This document shows positions 8,084 to 15,859 of a stretch of 64,000 bases of DNA, piece by piece. The stretch is taken from positions 682,001 through 746,000 of the forward strand of contig NZ_AP019011.1 in the NCBI RefSeq assembly GCF_016110345.1, in the 5' to 3' direction. The notes under the pieces were generated by a model. That model was not told where the DNA came from. It saw only the letters and a list, made by a program, of their open reading frames with translations, and searched no databases. The number at the start of each line of letters is the position of its first letter. Position 1 is the first letter of the stretch. The stretch comes from Fluviibacter phosphoraccumulans. Its GTDB lineage: Bacteria > Pseudomonadota > Gammaproteobacteria > Burkholderiales > Rhodocyclaceae. The translations under genes and the position numbers were made by a program.

Positions 8084-8125
8084 TCAGTTCGCCGCATTCT
8101 TGCTATGCAGATCAATTTCAAGACC
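8084..8125 (-). pseudogene. 3' remnant of an orf122 homologue, cut by an IS3-family element
   Basis: The last 14 codons before the copy A moeB gene read GLEIDLHSKNAAN-stop, matching the end of the intact orf122 at 11918-12286 (GLEIDLHSKKRAENL-stop). The reading frame stops abruptly at the IS3 inverted repeat. The rest of this gene, and anything further upstream in copy A, has been removed or displaced. Confidence 0.72.
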
Positions 8126-8185
8126 TGGACTTCACCCGTTTAGATAGACAACTCATAATGTCTAAAACGGAATGGAGAAAGCGGT

Positions 8186-8470
8186 ATGAAGGGAATGAGA
8201 TATCCGGACGAATTTAAGTCCGAGGCGGTCAAGCAAATCACGGAGCGTGGTCACTCTGTTGTTGATGTTGCCAAGAACCTAGGCATTTCGACGAAGAGCC
8301 TTTACAAGTGGCGCCAAGAGCTTGCCGGGCATAATCCACCGAAGATGAGCGCTGACATCAATGCCTTACGGCAAGAGGTCAGCCGACTAAATGCTGCCTT
8401 GAAGCGGGCTACTGAAGAGCGCGATATATTAAAAAAGGCCGCGGTGTACTTTGCAAGCCAGCCAGAGTGA
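8186..8470 (+). CDS. IS3-family transposase OrfA
   Basis: A 94-residue protein with the N-terminal helix-turn-helix of IS3 OrfA (DEFKSEAVKQITERGHSVVDVAKNLGISTKSLYKWRQ) and a C-terminal leucine-rich helix (INALRQEVSRLNAALKRATEERDILKKA). The slippery run AAAAAAG at 8431-8437 is the usual site of the programmed -1 frameshift that makes OrfAB. The gene appears intact, but its partner orfB is broken. Confidence 0.88.
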   Translation: MKGMRYPDEFKSEAVKQITERGHSVVDVAKNLGISTKSLYKWRQELAGHNPPKMSADINALRQEVSRLNAALKRATEERDILKKAAVYFASQPE

Positions 8471-9317
8471 AGTACACATTCATCGAGCAGCATCAGTCGC
8501 AGTTTAAGGTCAGCAGCATGTGCCGCGTCTTAAAAGTGCATCGTAGCGGCTATTACGCCTGGAAAGCGGTACCGCTATCTCAACGAGCGCTTGAAGACGA
8601 ACGTCTCTTAATTGAGATTAAGCGGTCTTATGACGACAGTTACGGCATCTACGGTAGCCCTCGCATTCATCGTGACTTGCGGGAAGCTGGTTACCGTTGT
8701 GGCGAAATACGCAAATGAGCGAGGCTAAGCTCAAATCCGTACGGGGTTACAAAAAGCCACGTCATCACTCCGGGAAACCCGCTATAGCGGCACCCAATAG
8801 GCTATTGCAGCAATTTACGGTTTCTAAACCTGATGCGGCCTGGGTCACAGACATTACGTATATCCGCACCTACGAGGGCTGGCTCTATCTTGCTGTGGTG
8901 ATTGATCTGTACTCGAGAACGGTCATTGGCTGGTCGATGAAACCAACAATGAAGACCGATATTGTTCTGGATGCATTGCTGATGGCTATATGGCGGCGAA
9001 AGCCCAAGCAACCAGTCATCATCCATTCGGACCAAGGAAGTCAGTTCGCCAGTGATGACTTTAGCCGGTGGTGCCAAGATAACCGGCTGATTCCCAGTAT
9101 GAGTCGTCGAGGCAACTGCTATGACAATGCCGTCGCTGAATCATTCTTCAGCAGTTTAAAGAAGGAGATCATCAAGAAGAAAATCTATGCCACGAGGCAG
9201 GATGCCCAATCAGAAATCTTTGAGTACATCGAAGTGTTCTACAATCGCAAGCGGCGTCATAGCCACCTGAATCAGCTCAGCCCTATGGCCTTCGAGCTAC
9301 TGCAGTTTGGAAGTTGA
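8467..9317 (+). pseudogene. IS3-family transposase OrfB, frameshifted
   Basis: The integrase core is split. The first frame (8467-8718) ends GYRCGEIRK-stop; the second (open at 8697-9317) resumes with MSEAKLKSVRGYKK. Intact relatives read through this point with about four extra residues (of the type VARL), so a deletion of roughly ten bases explains the break. The DDE residues are all in the second part: WVTDITY, HSDQGSQF and NAVAESFFSSLK. The start is a GTG overlapping the orfA stop. The element is probably not autonomous. Confidence 0.85.
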
Positions 9318-9394
9318 AATCTGTCTAGCAAACCGGGTGAAGTCCAAGGATTACCGGTTTCAGTGAGCAAGCACCCCACTTTAGAACTTGTACT

Positions 9395-9410
9395 TACACC
9401 CTAATGGGTA
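9395..9410. promoter_or_regulatory. candidate NarL-type 7-2-7 site upstream of DUF2249 copy B
   Basis: TACACCC-TA-ATGGGTA is an inverted pair of heptamers with two-base spacing. The right heptamer (complement TACCCAT) fits the NarL consensus TACYYMT perfectly; the left matches five of seven. It lies about 66 bases before the start of the DUF2249-like gene at 9476. Confidence 0.45.
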
Positions 9411-9475
9411 TTTCAAGTTAGGTGGCACAACTACATAATTTTCTGACTAATTACTGAATCATGGAAGGAGCAATA

Positions 9476-9736
9476 ATGAGCGGTTGCGCAAGTAGTCATG
9501 TCAACAATGATGGTGTGTACCTGTTTGATGCAAGAGGTGTTGCCAAGCGATTTCGTCATGCAGCAATTTTCGGGGCTTTAGATGCGTTGCATCCAGGTGA
9601 AACAATGCGCTTTACTAATGATCACAACCCGCTACCACTACTGGCACAGCTCGGCGCTAGATACGGTCACGCTATAGAGGTTAGCTACGTTGCTAATCAG
9701 GTGAGTGGGGTAGTGATTGATTTTAGAAGGCAGTGA
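9476..9736 (+). CDS. DUF2249-like protein, copy B first gene
   Basis: An 86-residue paralogue of the protein at 4423-4683, with the same length and identical blocks FDARGVAKRFRHAAIFGALD and PGETMRF.NDHNPLPLL. I start it at MSGCAS because AAGGAG at 9463 is correctly placed before 9476; an upstream ATG at 9461 would put the ribosome site inside the gene. It is followed 29 bases later by a second DUF2249-like gene. Unlike copy A it lacks the following FmdE-like and DUF3079 genes. Function unknown. Confidence 0.62.
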   Translation: MSGCASSHVNNDGVYLFDARGVAKRFRHAAIFGALDALHPGETMRFTNDHNPLPLLAQLGARYGHAIEVSYVANQVSGVVIDFRRQ

Positions 9737-9765
9737 GTAGTCGTTTAACCATTGGAGGGGTCTAA

Positions 9766-10035
9766 ATGACTTATGTTTCGGCACTTCTTGCCAAAGATGC
9801 TTCTAGAATCTTGCCCTTTGATGGCTACGAGTTGAAAACAAAGGCAGAAGAAAATGCCTTTGTTTCAGCCGTTGGTGAATTGCAACCCGGTGAGATTCTG
9901 CGGCTATTTATAGACCATAATCCGTTCAATCTTATTAGAAAGATTGCTATCCGATATGGCTCCAAGTTGATTTTTCAGTATCGACAGAATCGCGAAGGCG
10001 CGGTGGTGATTGATTTTAAAAAAGTCAGGGGCTGA
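9766..10035 (+). CDS. DUF2249-like protein, copy B second gene
   Basis: An 89-residue paralogue of the protein at 4705-4971, sharing RILPFDGYEL, PGEILRLFIDHNP, RYGSKLIFQYRQNR and the ending VVIDFKKV. A ribosome site (TTGGAGGGG) lies before the ATG at 9766. It is convergent with the TSUP permease at 10069, with only 33 bases between the stops. No transmembrane or signal sequence. The strict pairing of first- and second-type proteins in both copies argues that they act together. Confidence 0.6.
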   Translation: MTYVSALLAKDASRILPFDGYELKTKAEENAFVSAVGELQPGEILRLFIDHNPFNLIRKIAIRYGSKLIFQYRQNREGAVVIDFKKVRG

Positions 10036-10068
10036 AACTGGTCCTGCAGTATGAGTTCCGTATTTAGC

Positions 10069-10812
10069 TTACAAAATTGATGAGATTAACTTAATGCCGG
10101 CAATCAATAGGGTTCCGGCAAGTAGTTTCTGAATAGTGCTAGGGCTGAATCGATGGCTGCCGAATTCGGCACCCAGATATCCGCCTAGAATGACCGCCAG
10201 AATCCACCAAGACATTCCGTCCATGGTCTGAGGTGTCGATGAAAGGAGCCCCGCAAGACCAGAAATAGAATTGACCAGAATGAAGCCTGCGGCAGTTCCT
10301 GAGATGGTTCGAATGGGTGCCCAGCGCATGGCAAGCATCAATGGACTCAGAAAGACGCCACCGCCAACGCCAGTAAGTCCAGATAAAAATCCCAGGCTTG
10401 CACCTACAACGTAGAGCACTGGCAGCTTTGCGACATTGACACGGTAATTGGCGCTCTGGTTGGCTGAAAAAAAAGCATTATAAGCAGCGAAAAGCAGAAA
10501 CAGGCCGACCATCGGTTTGTAATAGTGCGGTGGCAAATTAATGCGTCCCCCGATATAGGCGCACGGAATGGAAACAAGAATCAACGGGATGAGCAGCCTT
10601 AGAGAGATGGCGTCGTTACGATAGTACTTGTAGGTCGCAATGCTTGCGACAACAATGTTCAGCGTTAAAGCGGTGGGCTTCATCACGGACGGTTGTATAC
10701 CAGCAATTGCCATGACCGCCAGATAACCCGTTGCACCGGCATGCCCTACGGAGGCATACAACAAGGCAACCAGGAAGAATGCAGAACCGATAATGTAAGG
10801 CAATAGATCCAT
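10069..10812 (-). CDS. TSUP (TauE/SafE) family permease, copy B
   Basis: A 247-residue polytopic membrane protein closely related to the copy A permease: YASVGHAGATGYLAVMAIAG near the N-terminus and LSGLTGVGGGVFLSPLMLA in the middle. Its start overlaps the stop of the moeB-rhodanese gene by one base (TAATG), so it is the last gene of the Moco operon. TSUP proteins carry sulfur oxyanions or organosulfonates; a role in exchanging a sulfur compound connected with rhodanese chemistry is plausible but not shown by the sequence. Confidence 0.82.
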   Translation of the reverse strand: MDLLPYIIGSAFFLVALLYASVGHAGATGYLAVMAIAGIQPSVMKPTALTLNIVVASIATYKYYRNDAISLRLLIPLILVSIPCAYIGGRINLPPHYYKPMVGLFLLFAAYNAFFSANQSANYRVNVAKLPVLYVVGASLGFLSGLTGVGGGVFLSPLMLAMRWAPIRTISGTAAGFILVNSISGLAGLLSSTPQTMDGMSWWILAVILGGYLGAEFGSHRFSPSTIQKLLAGTLLIAGIKLISSIL

Positions 10813-11921
10813 TACCTTGACCAGTCGACTTTGAGGTTCAAGACGTCGAAACCTTTTGACCGTAGGAATGTTGCTGCATGAGCACTACGAATGCCGTGTT
10901 GACAATAAATGATGGTAAGTGCAGATGTATCAAGATGTTCGAGCGCATCTTCTCGGGTGAGCAGGGCTGCCAGTGGTATGTGCAGTGCGCCTTCGAGATG
11001 TCCGGTGTCCCATTCGGATGCATCGCGCACGTCGATCAAGGTCAGCGGAATGCCGCTATTTTGTAGATTACCAAGGTCTTCTAGCGTGATGGGTTTGGCG
11101 TTACCTGTATCGCAAGCGGCAGCATCACCGTCGGAAAGTGTGATTGCCTCAGGAGTGGCAGTACAGGTTGGGCAGTTGGCTTTCCGGTTGAGATCCAGCT
11201 TTCGAATATCCCAGCTAAGCGCATCAAACACCAGTATTTTTCCAATAAGCGGTTCAATGCCTAAGGTATGGCAGTTCACTAAGCCCAGCGCCAGCTTGCA
11301 AGCTTCGACTGCCAGGATGGAACCAACGACACCCGCTATACCGCCGAGGGTACCTGCTTCGGCACAATTAGGCACATGTGTGGTGGGAGCCTGCGGATAA
11401 ATGCAGCGATAGCAGGGGCCGTGCTTTGCCCAGAAAACGGAAACCTGTCCCTCAAAGCCTAGGATGGACCCATAAACAATGGGTTTGTCGAGTTTAGTTG
11501 CAGCATCGTTAAGTAGGTACTTGGTGCTGAAATTATCGGATCCGTCGATGATGATGTCGTAGTCTTGAAGAATCCCTAGAACGTTTGAAGCATTCAGCCG
11601 GTATGGGTAAGTTACGATATTGGTTGCACTATTCAGGGCAGACAGATGCTTGTGAGCTGCTTCTGCTTTGGCGGTGTTCTTATCCGATTCGCGGTAGATG
11701 ATCTGGCGCTGTAAATTCGAGAGATCAACGCAGTCGTCATCAATAATGCCAATGGCGCCACCATCAGCACCAAGGCCGACACCGGCAGCAGTTAAGTAGA
11801 GCAAAGCAGGTGAGCCGAGACCGCCAGCGCCAACAACTAAAATTCTGGCTTTATTTAGTTGTGCCTGACCTGCTTCACCGATTTCGGGTAGAACAATCTG
11901 TCGTGCGTAGCGGGGATTCAT
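10812..11921 (-). CDS. moeB: MoeB/ThiF-type E1 adenylyltransferase fused to rhodanese, copy B
   Basis: A 369-residue fusion with the same layout as copy A: E1 domain (VVGAGGLGSPALLYL, DDDCVDLSNLQRQ, IDGSDNFSTKYLLNDA, zinc pairs CYRC and CPTC) and C-terminal rhodanese with active loop YCQHGIRS near residue 345. In the Moco pathway the E1 part adenylates the C-terminal glycine of MoaD (here ending PPVCGG); the rhodanese part could supply the sulfur that makes the thiocarboxylate, as in MOCS3/Uba4. It lies inside the moa operon, overlapping orf122 (ATGA) and the permease (TAATG). No other moeB is seen nearby. Confidence 0.9.
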   Translation of the reverse strand: MNPRYARQIVLPEIGEAGQAQLNKARILVVGAGGLGSPALLYLTAAGVGLGADGGAIGIIDDDCVDLSNLQRQIIYRESDKNTAKAEAAHKHLSALNSATNIVTYPYRLNASNVLGILQDYDIIIDGSDNFSTKYLLNDAATKLDKPIVYGSILGFEGQVSVFWAKHGPCYRCIYPQAPTTHVPNCAEAGTLGGIAGVVGSILAVEACKLALGLVNCHTLGIEPLIGKILVFDALSWDIRKLDLNRKANCPTCTATPEAITLSDGDAAACDTGNAKPITLEDLGNLQNSGIPLTLIDVRDASEWDTGHLEGALHIPLAALLTREDALEHLDTSALTIIYCQHGIRSAHAATFLRSKGFDVLNLKVDWSR

Positions 11922-12286
11922 AAATTCTCTGCGCGCTTTTTACTGTGCAGATCAATCTCCAGTCCGATGGTCAGCATGGCGCCATTATCGAAGGCCAGGT
12001 GTTCCTGAATGCCATCCTTGCCGGCGATGCCATTTTTCAGTTGCTCGATACCATGGGCAAAGAGCGAAAGCTCTAAAACCATGCCATCTGAACAGAGGTG
12101 CCTAGTCAGATCAAGAATTTGACCATCCACACTAGTCACATTTGGATGGACAAGAATAGAGTAATCAAGATGTCCGGTGCTGCCGAGCGTTGTGCTATTG
12201 ATGAGCACACCATGGGTGATTAGCGTGTTGAACTCAGCTTCAGAGATGCGGAAGCGGATGTGTTCAGGAGCGATTCTCAAGTTCAC
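11918..12286 (-). CDS. uncharacterised 122-residue protein (orf122)
   Basis: I do not recognise this family with confidence. The protein is soluble, has no Cys cluster apart from one Cys, and looks like a mixed alpha/beta fold; the ending ENGAMLTIGLEIDLHSK-like block is conserved in the truncated copy A remnant. It sits between mobA and moeB in the Moco operon, overlapping moeB by four bases and mobA by 23 bases, so it is translated with them. Its retention beside MoeB-rhodanese in both cassettes suggests a role in sulfur transfer or cofactor assembly, which is inference. Confidence 0.6.
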   Translation of the reverse strand: MNLRIAPEHIRFRISEAEFNTLITHGVLINSTTLGSTGHLDYSILVHPNVTSVDGQILDLTRHLCSDGMVLELSLFAHGIEQLKNGIAGKDGIQEHLAFDNGAMLTIGLEIDLHSKKRAENL

Positions 12287-12893
12287 GAAGTAGGCATTCC
12301 CATTGTGTAGGGGTGTTAACGTTGGTTAGCTGGGGCTTGATGCGATCATTGACGTCAATCGTACTGAGCATGAGTGGTTCAATGAAGCGTCTGACCGACC
12401 AGGATGATTCTTTCGTCTGTAAATCAGCACAAGCTTTAGCCGATTGTTGAAGCACAGCATCAGTGGTGCGGAGTAGTAACGGTAATGGTGAACCGGAAAT
12501 GAAACAACCATTACCGGCAGCCTCACAGCGATGCATGGAAACAATCAAATCCACCGACAGCAATGGCGCGTCAATCGGTACAAAGACGATGGGGGTATTC
12601 GGTGCACTATGTTTTTCTGCCCAGCTTAGTGCACTAATGATTCCCCCGACGGGCCCGGTATTAGATAATTGGTCTGGGATAGCGTTTTCGTGCCAGTCGT
12701 CACGGCCATGACCACTTAACATCACCTGGGTGCACCCGGCTGCGCTTAAGACACGCTTCATTCGCAGCAATAGGGTTTCACCTTCGATACGCAATGTAGC
12801 CTTATCAATGCCCATACGGGAAGACCTTCCGCCCGCTAGAACGATGCCAATAATGTTAGTGGCTGCAGCGGGCGTAGGAAGGTTCGTCATCAT
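12264..12893 (-). CDS. mobA: MobA, molybdenum cofactor guanylyltransferase
   Basis: About 209 residues from the first likely start (MMTNLPTP); longer in-frame starts up to 12950 lie deep inside moaE. The nucleotidyltransferase signature LAGGRSSRMGIDKA is near residue 18, and PVGGIISAL and FVPIDAPLLS correspond to the GTP and metal-binding loops (the usual D-P is here D-A-P). MobA attaches GMP to molybdopterin to make the bis-MGD that NarG carries. The gene overlaps the end of moaE by some 35 bases. Start uncertain by one codon. Confidence 0.9.
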   Translation of the reverse strand: MMTNLPTPAAATNIIGIVLAGGRSSRMGIDKATLRIEGETLLLRMKRVLSAAGCTQVMLSGHGRDDWHENAIPDQLSNTGPVGGIISALSWAEKHSAPNTPIVFVPIDAPLLSVDLIVSMHRCEAAGNGCFISGSPLPLLLRTTDAVLQQSAKACADLQTKESSWSVRRFIEPLMLSTIDVNDRIKPQLTNVNTPTQWECLLRELENRS

Positions 12894-13347
12894 AAGATAC
12901 AGGACCATGCGAGCATAGGGCGTGCCCTTGAACCCATTCGCTATCGCCATCTACATAATGTTCTTGCTTCCAGATGGGTGAGCGGTGCTTGATCTCTTCA
13001 ATAATGAAACGGCAGGCTTTGAATGATTCGTCACGATGCGGTGAGCTGACGGCGATGAGAATACTGATGCCGCCAATATCAAGGCGGCCTTTATAATGCT
13101 CGATGTAGATATTGAGTTTTTCACCCCACTTTTGACGGGCTTCGGTTGCTAACTCGTTGAAGGTCTGTAGGGTTAACTCATCAAACACATCATAAGAAAC
13201 TCCTTTGACTGGTTTGCCTAGATTGTGATTACGCACCGTGCCCACAAACATATCGGCTGCGCCATGCGCATCGTCGGCTACGAAATTGATTGCAGCTTCA
13301 GTTGAGATTGGTGATGTAGACACTGCCAGATGATTGCGCCCACCCAT
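12856..13347 (-). CDS. moaE: MoaE, molybdopterin synthase large subunit
   Basis: A 163-residue protein starting MGGRNHLAV, one base after the moaD stop; a longer frame to 13503 only overlaps moaD. Family blocks are clear: FVGTVRNHNLGKPVKGVSYDVF (the conserved Arg of the synthase active site), YIEHYKGRLDIGGISILIAVSSPHRDESFKACRF, and PIWKQEHY with the catalytic Lys. MoaE and thiocarboxylated MoaD convert cPMP to molybdopterin. The C-terminus is a little longer than average, overlapping mobA. Confidence 0.93.
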   Translation of the reverse strand: MGGRNHLAVSTSPISTEAAINFVADDAHGAADMFVGTVRNHNLGKPVKGVSYDVFDELTLQTFNELATEARQKWGEKLNIYIEHYKGRLDIGGISILIAVSSPHRDESFKACRFIIEEIKHRSPIWKQEHYVDGDSEWVQGHALCSHGPVSYDDEPSYARCSH

Positions 13348-13348
13348 A

Positions 13349-13621
13349 TCAACCTCCGCAAACTGGGGGAAGGATTGCCAGTGTTGCTGGCCCGGTAATA
13401 CAGTCATCGCTGCCCAGAATCCGTTGATTATCGGCAAGCACCGATTTGTCGATGAGATCGTCATCGATGAAAGCAGGGTTAGTCTGGCGTAGTGTTTCGG
13501 CAAGTGCTTTCTTTACGGCAGAGGCCGTAATGCCAGAAGTTAAATTCAGTAATAAAGTGCCCTGATGGTATTTTCTAAAGGCACCAAACATTCGTATTGA
13601 TAGGGTGATGGATTCATTCAT
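13349..13621 (-). CDS. moaD: MoaD, molybdopterin synthase sulfur-carrier subunit
   Basis: A 90-residue ubiquitin-like protein starting MNESITLSIRMFG; an in-frame ATG at 13690 belongs to the end of moeA. The C-terminus is PPVCGG, the double glycine that is adenylated and thiocarboxylated. It overlaps neither neighbour: moeA ends at 13633, and moaE starts at 13347. The MoeB-rhodanese four genes downstream is its expected activating enzyme. Confidence 0.9.
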   Translation of the reverse strand: MNESITLSIRMFGAFRKYHQGTLLLNLTSGITASAVKKALAETLRQTNPAFIDDDLIDKSVLADNQRILGSDDCITGPATLAILPPVCGG

Positions 13622-13632
13622 GCCGGTATTCC

Positions 13633-14874
13633 TCAAAAGGCCATGGGAAATAGCTCCATGGGAGCAATGCAGACAGAATCGTCTTTGCACAATTCATTCT
13701 GTCTTTCGTTGATGATTGCCCAGCAGTTCATGTCAAGCAATGGCGAAATTTTAAAAGATTGCTGACCATCAAGAATCGTCAGATGGGTTTGTCCGTGGTC
13801 ATCACTGTCCAGCCGGGCTTTTAAAAAGTTCCGAAGATCGCCTTTTTTCTGGAAATCATGACGGAGTTCCGCGTAATGGAATGGCTCGGGCGGCATGCCT
13901 AATAGCATACGAATGAGCGGTTGGATAAAGAAGCGCAAGCCAACGGCCGTTGAAACAGGGTTGCCTGGGAGCCCGAAATAGTATCGTCCGTCTTTTAGAA
14001 CAGCGAAAAGAATCGGTTTGCCTGGTTTGATGCCAACGCCGTGAAATATGATGCGGGCACCATTTTTTTTCAACAGATCCGGTATGAAATCCCATTTGCC
14101 CATCGAGACTGCGCCGGAGCTGATGACAATGCGCGCGTCTGTGCTTACATTCAGTGTGTCGACGAAAGCCTGTTCGTCATCACCAATGCTACCCATATAC
14201 ATGGCAGGTATTCCCGATGCCTTAAACTGGCAGAGCAGGTATGGCGTGTTCGAATTATAGATTTCGCCGTCTTTCAAAGGGACGTGATACGCATCACTGA
14301 CCTCTTTGCCCGTGGTAAATATTTCAATCTCAGGCATGTTGAATACAGTAACTTCATGAATACCTGTTGCCGCCATGGCAGCGATGTGACCGGCGTGAAG
14401 CCTGGTGCCTTTGGTAGCGATAATTTGCCCTGATTTGAAATCTTCCCCAGCGTATCGTACGTTATCTCCAATCTGTAGTGGCGCGTTAATTTCTATCTCG
14501 ACAGTTTCACCATTCTCATTCGTGATGGTGTTTACTTTCTCAATAGGGATAACCGCATCAAAGCCGCTAGGCATTTTGGCGCCCGTCATGATTTCTACGG
14601 CAAGTGTCTGATCCGCGCTATCCAGAACGTCACCGGCGGCGAGACAGTGGCTAACTTTGAAGCGGTTAGGTGTTTGCCGATTCGTGTCTACCGTTTTGAT
14701 TGCATGTAGCGCGAAGCCATCCATGGCTGAATTATCGAATGAAGGCACGTCGAGCTGGGCAACGACATCAGCCGCGGCAATTAAACCCAAGGCTTCATTG
14801 CGGTCAACTCGGCGACTAGACTGGAAATTTGCTTCGTTGGCGATAAGCGCCAGGGCTTCTTTGTAGCTAATCAT
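13633..14874 (-). CDS. moeA: MoeA, molybdopterin molybdenumtransferase
   Basis: A 413-residue protein, the normal MoeA length. Visible signatures include DNSAMDGFAL near residue 49, MTGAKMPSGFDAVIPIEK near residue 95, SSGAVSMGKWDFIPDLL near residue 250 (the usual SGGxSxGxxD with S for G) and FGLPGNPVS near residue 295. MoeA inserts molybdate into adenylated molybdopterin prepared by MogA. Its ATG overlaps the end of the moaC-mogA fusion gene by eight bases, placing it in the same operon. Confidence 0.93.
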   Translation of the reverse strand: MISYKEALALIANEANFQSSRRVDRNEALGLIAAADVVAQLDVPSFDNSAMDGFALHAIKTVDTNRQTPNRFKVSHCLAAGDVLDSADQTLAVEIMTGAKMPSGFDAVIPIEKVNTITNENGETVEIEINAPLQIGDNVRYAGEDFKSGQIIATKGTRLHAGHIAAMAATGIHEVTVFNMPEIEIFTTGKEVSDAYHVPLKDGEIYNSNTPYLLCQFKASGIPAMYMGSIGDDEQAFVDTLNVSTDARIVISSGAVSMGKWDFIPDLLKKNGARIIFHGVGIKPGKPILFAVLKDGRYYFGLPGNPVSTAVGLRFFIQPLIRMLLGMPPEPFHYAELRHDFQKKGDLRNFLKARLDSDDHGQTHLTILDGQQSFKISPLLDMNCWAIINERQNELCKDDSVCIAPMELFPMAF

Positions 14875-15856
14875 GTTTGAGGTTATCGATAGTATTGATC
14901 AAATGAGGAATCTGTTGATGCAGACATTCAATTCCCTCTCGAACGGCCTTAGGATTGCCCGGCAACGTGATAATGAGGATGTTGCCGAAAGTCGCACCAA
15001 TACTCCGGCTGCTCCAACTGAATGGGGTGAACTGTGATCCGTAGAGACGGAGTTGTTCACCGATGCCCGGGATGATGCGATCTGCCAGTGCACTGATCGT
15101 TTCAGGTGTTTTATCACGCGGCGCGATACCGGTGCCGCCTGTGGTGATGATGAGGCGAGCGCTGCCGTTTTCACGTATCAGATGAATCTGTTTAGTGAGT
15201 TCGTCTGGTTCATCTGGAATGACATGGGTAGCAGTCACAGTCGCGCCAAAGCGCTCCAATAATGCACGAGCCACTGGTGTTGCCTTGTCTTCGTAAATGC
15301 CAGCGGCTGCCCGATCACTCAGCGTAATGATGGCAACCGTAACATCCTTTAAGGTTTGCGACGCCGGTGGGCACATTTTTTCACGAACCCAATCTGGTAT
15401 ACCGGCTGGATTGAGCCATAAACCAGATTTGCCTCCTGACTTTGCCAATAGTCGGACGCCTTCGATGAGCAGATCTGGCTCGACCATTTTGGTGAGATCC
15501 CAGATCGTCAGAAGGGCGGCATTAGCACCGGCGAGGGCTTCCATCTCGACACCGGTCTTAGCATGCGTTGACGCTGTACAGAAAACGCGTACGGCACAGT
15601 CATCCTCCTCTAAAACGGTGGTGATTTGTACCTGATCGAGGCCCATCGGGTGACACAGCGGCATGAGCTGACTCGCAGTTTTGGCACCCTGGATGCCGGC
15701 AATTTCTGCCAGCATTAGCACGTCCCCCTTGGGCAGTGCACGCTGCCGGATTAACGAGAACGCGTGCTCGCCAACAACGATACGTCCTTCTGCAATGGCA
15801 GTACGGTGGGTGGGCGATTTGCCGCCCACGTCAATCATATGGAAACCTTGATTCAT
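14867..15856 (-). CDS. moaC: MoaC-MogA/MoaB fusion protein
   Basis: A 329-residue fusion. Residues 1-160 are MoaC: MIDVGGKSPTHRTAIAEG, LMPLCHPMGLDQ and the catalytic stretch THAKTGVEMEALAGANAALLTIWDLTKMVE with Lys and Asp. Residues 170-329 are a MogA/MoaB-type domain: AIITLSDRAAAGIYEDK, TTGGTGIAPRDKTPE and LPGNPKAVREGIE. MoaC turns the MoaA product into cPMP; MogA adenylates molybdopterin. The gene follows moaA by three bases and overlaps moeA. Such MoaC/MogA fusions are known in some proteobacteria, and no separate mogA or moaB is present. Confidence 0.92.
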   Translation of the reverse strand: MNQGFHMIDVGGKSPTHRTAIAEGRIVVGEHAFSLIRQRALPKGDVLMLAEIAGIQGAKTASQLMPLCHPMGLDQVQITTVLEEDDCAVRVFCTASTHAKTGVEMEALAGANAALLTIWDLTKMVEPDLLIEGVRLLAKSGGKSGLWLNPAGIPDWVREKMCPPASQTLKDVTVAIITLSDRAAAGIYEDKATPVARALLERFGATVTATHVIPDEPDELTKQIHLIRENGSARLIITTGGTGIAPRDKTPETISALADRIIPGIGEQLRLYGSQFTPFSWSSRSIGATFGNILIITLPGNPKAVREGIECLHQQIPHLINTIDNLKHD

Positions 15857-15859
15857 CGT

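Larger units (their letters stand above)
8126..9346 (+). mobile_element. IS3-family insertion sequence (inactivated)
   Basis: Imperfect 25-base terminal repeats begin TGGACTTCACCCG at 8126 and end with the complement at 9346 (the right end has one extra G, CCGGTTT). Between them are orfA and a frameshifted orfB. The three-base flanks (acc on the left, agg on the right) are not a target duplication, consistent with a deletion after insertion. It separates the two paralogous DUF2249/TSUP/MoeB cassettes and truncates orf122 copy A. Confidence 0.85.
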
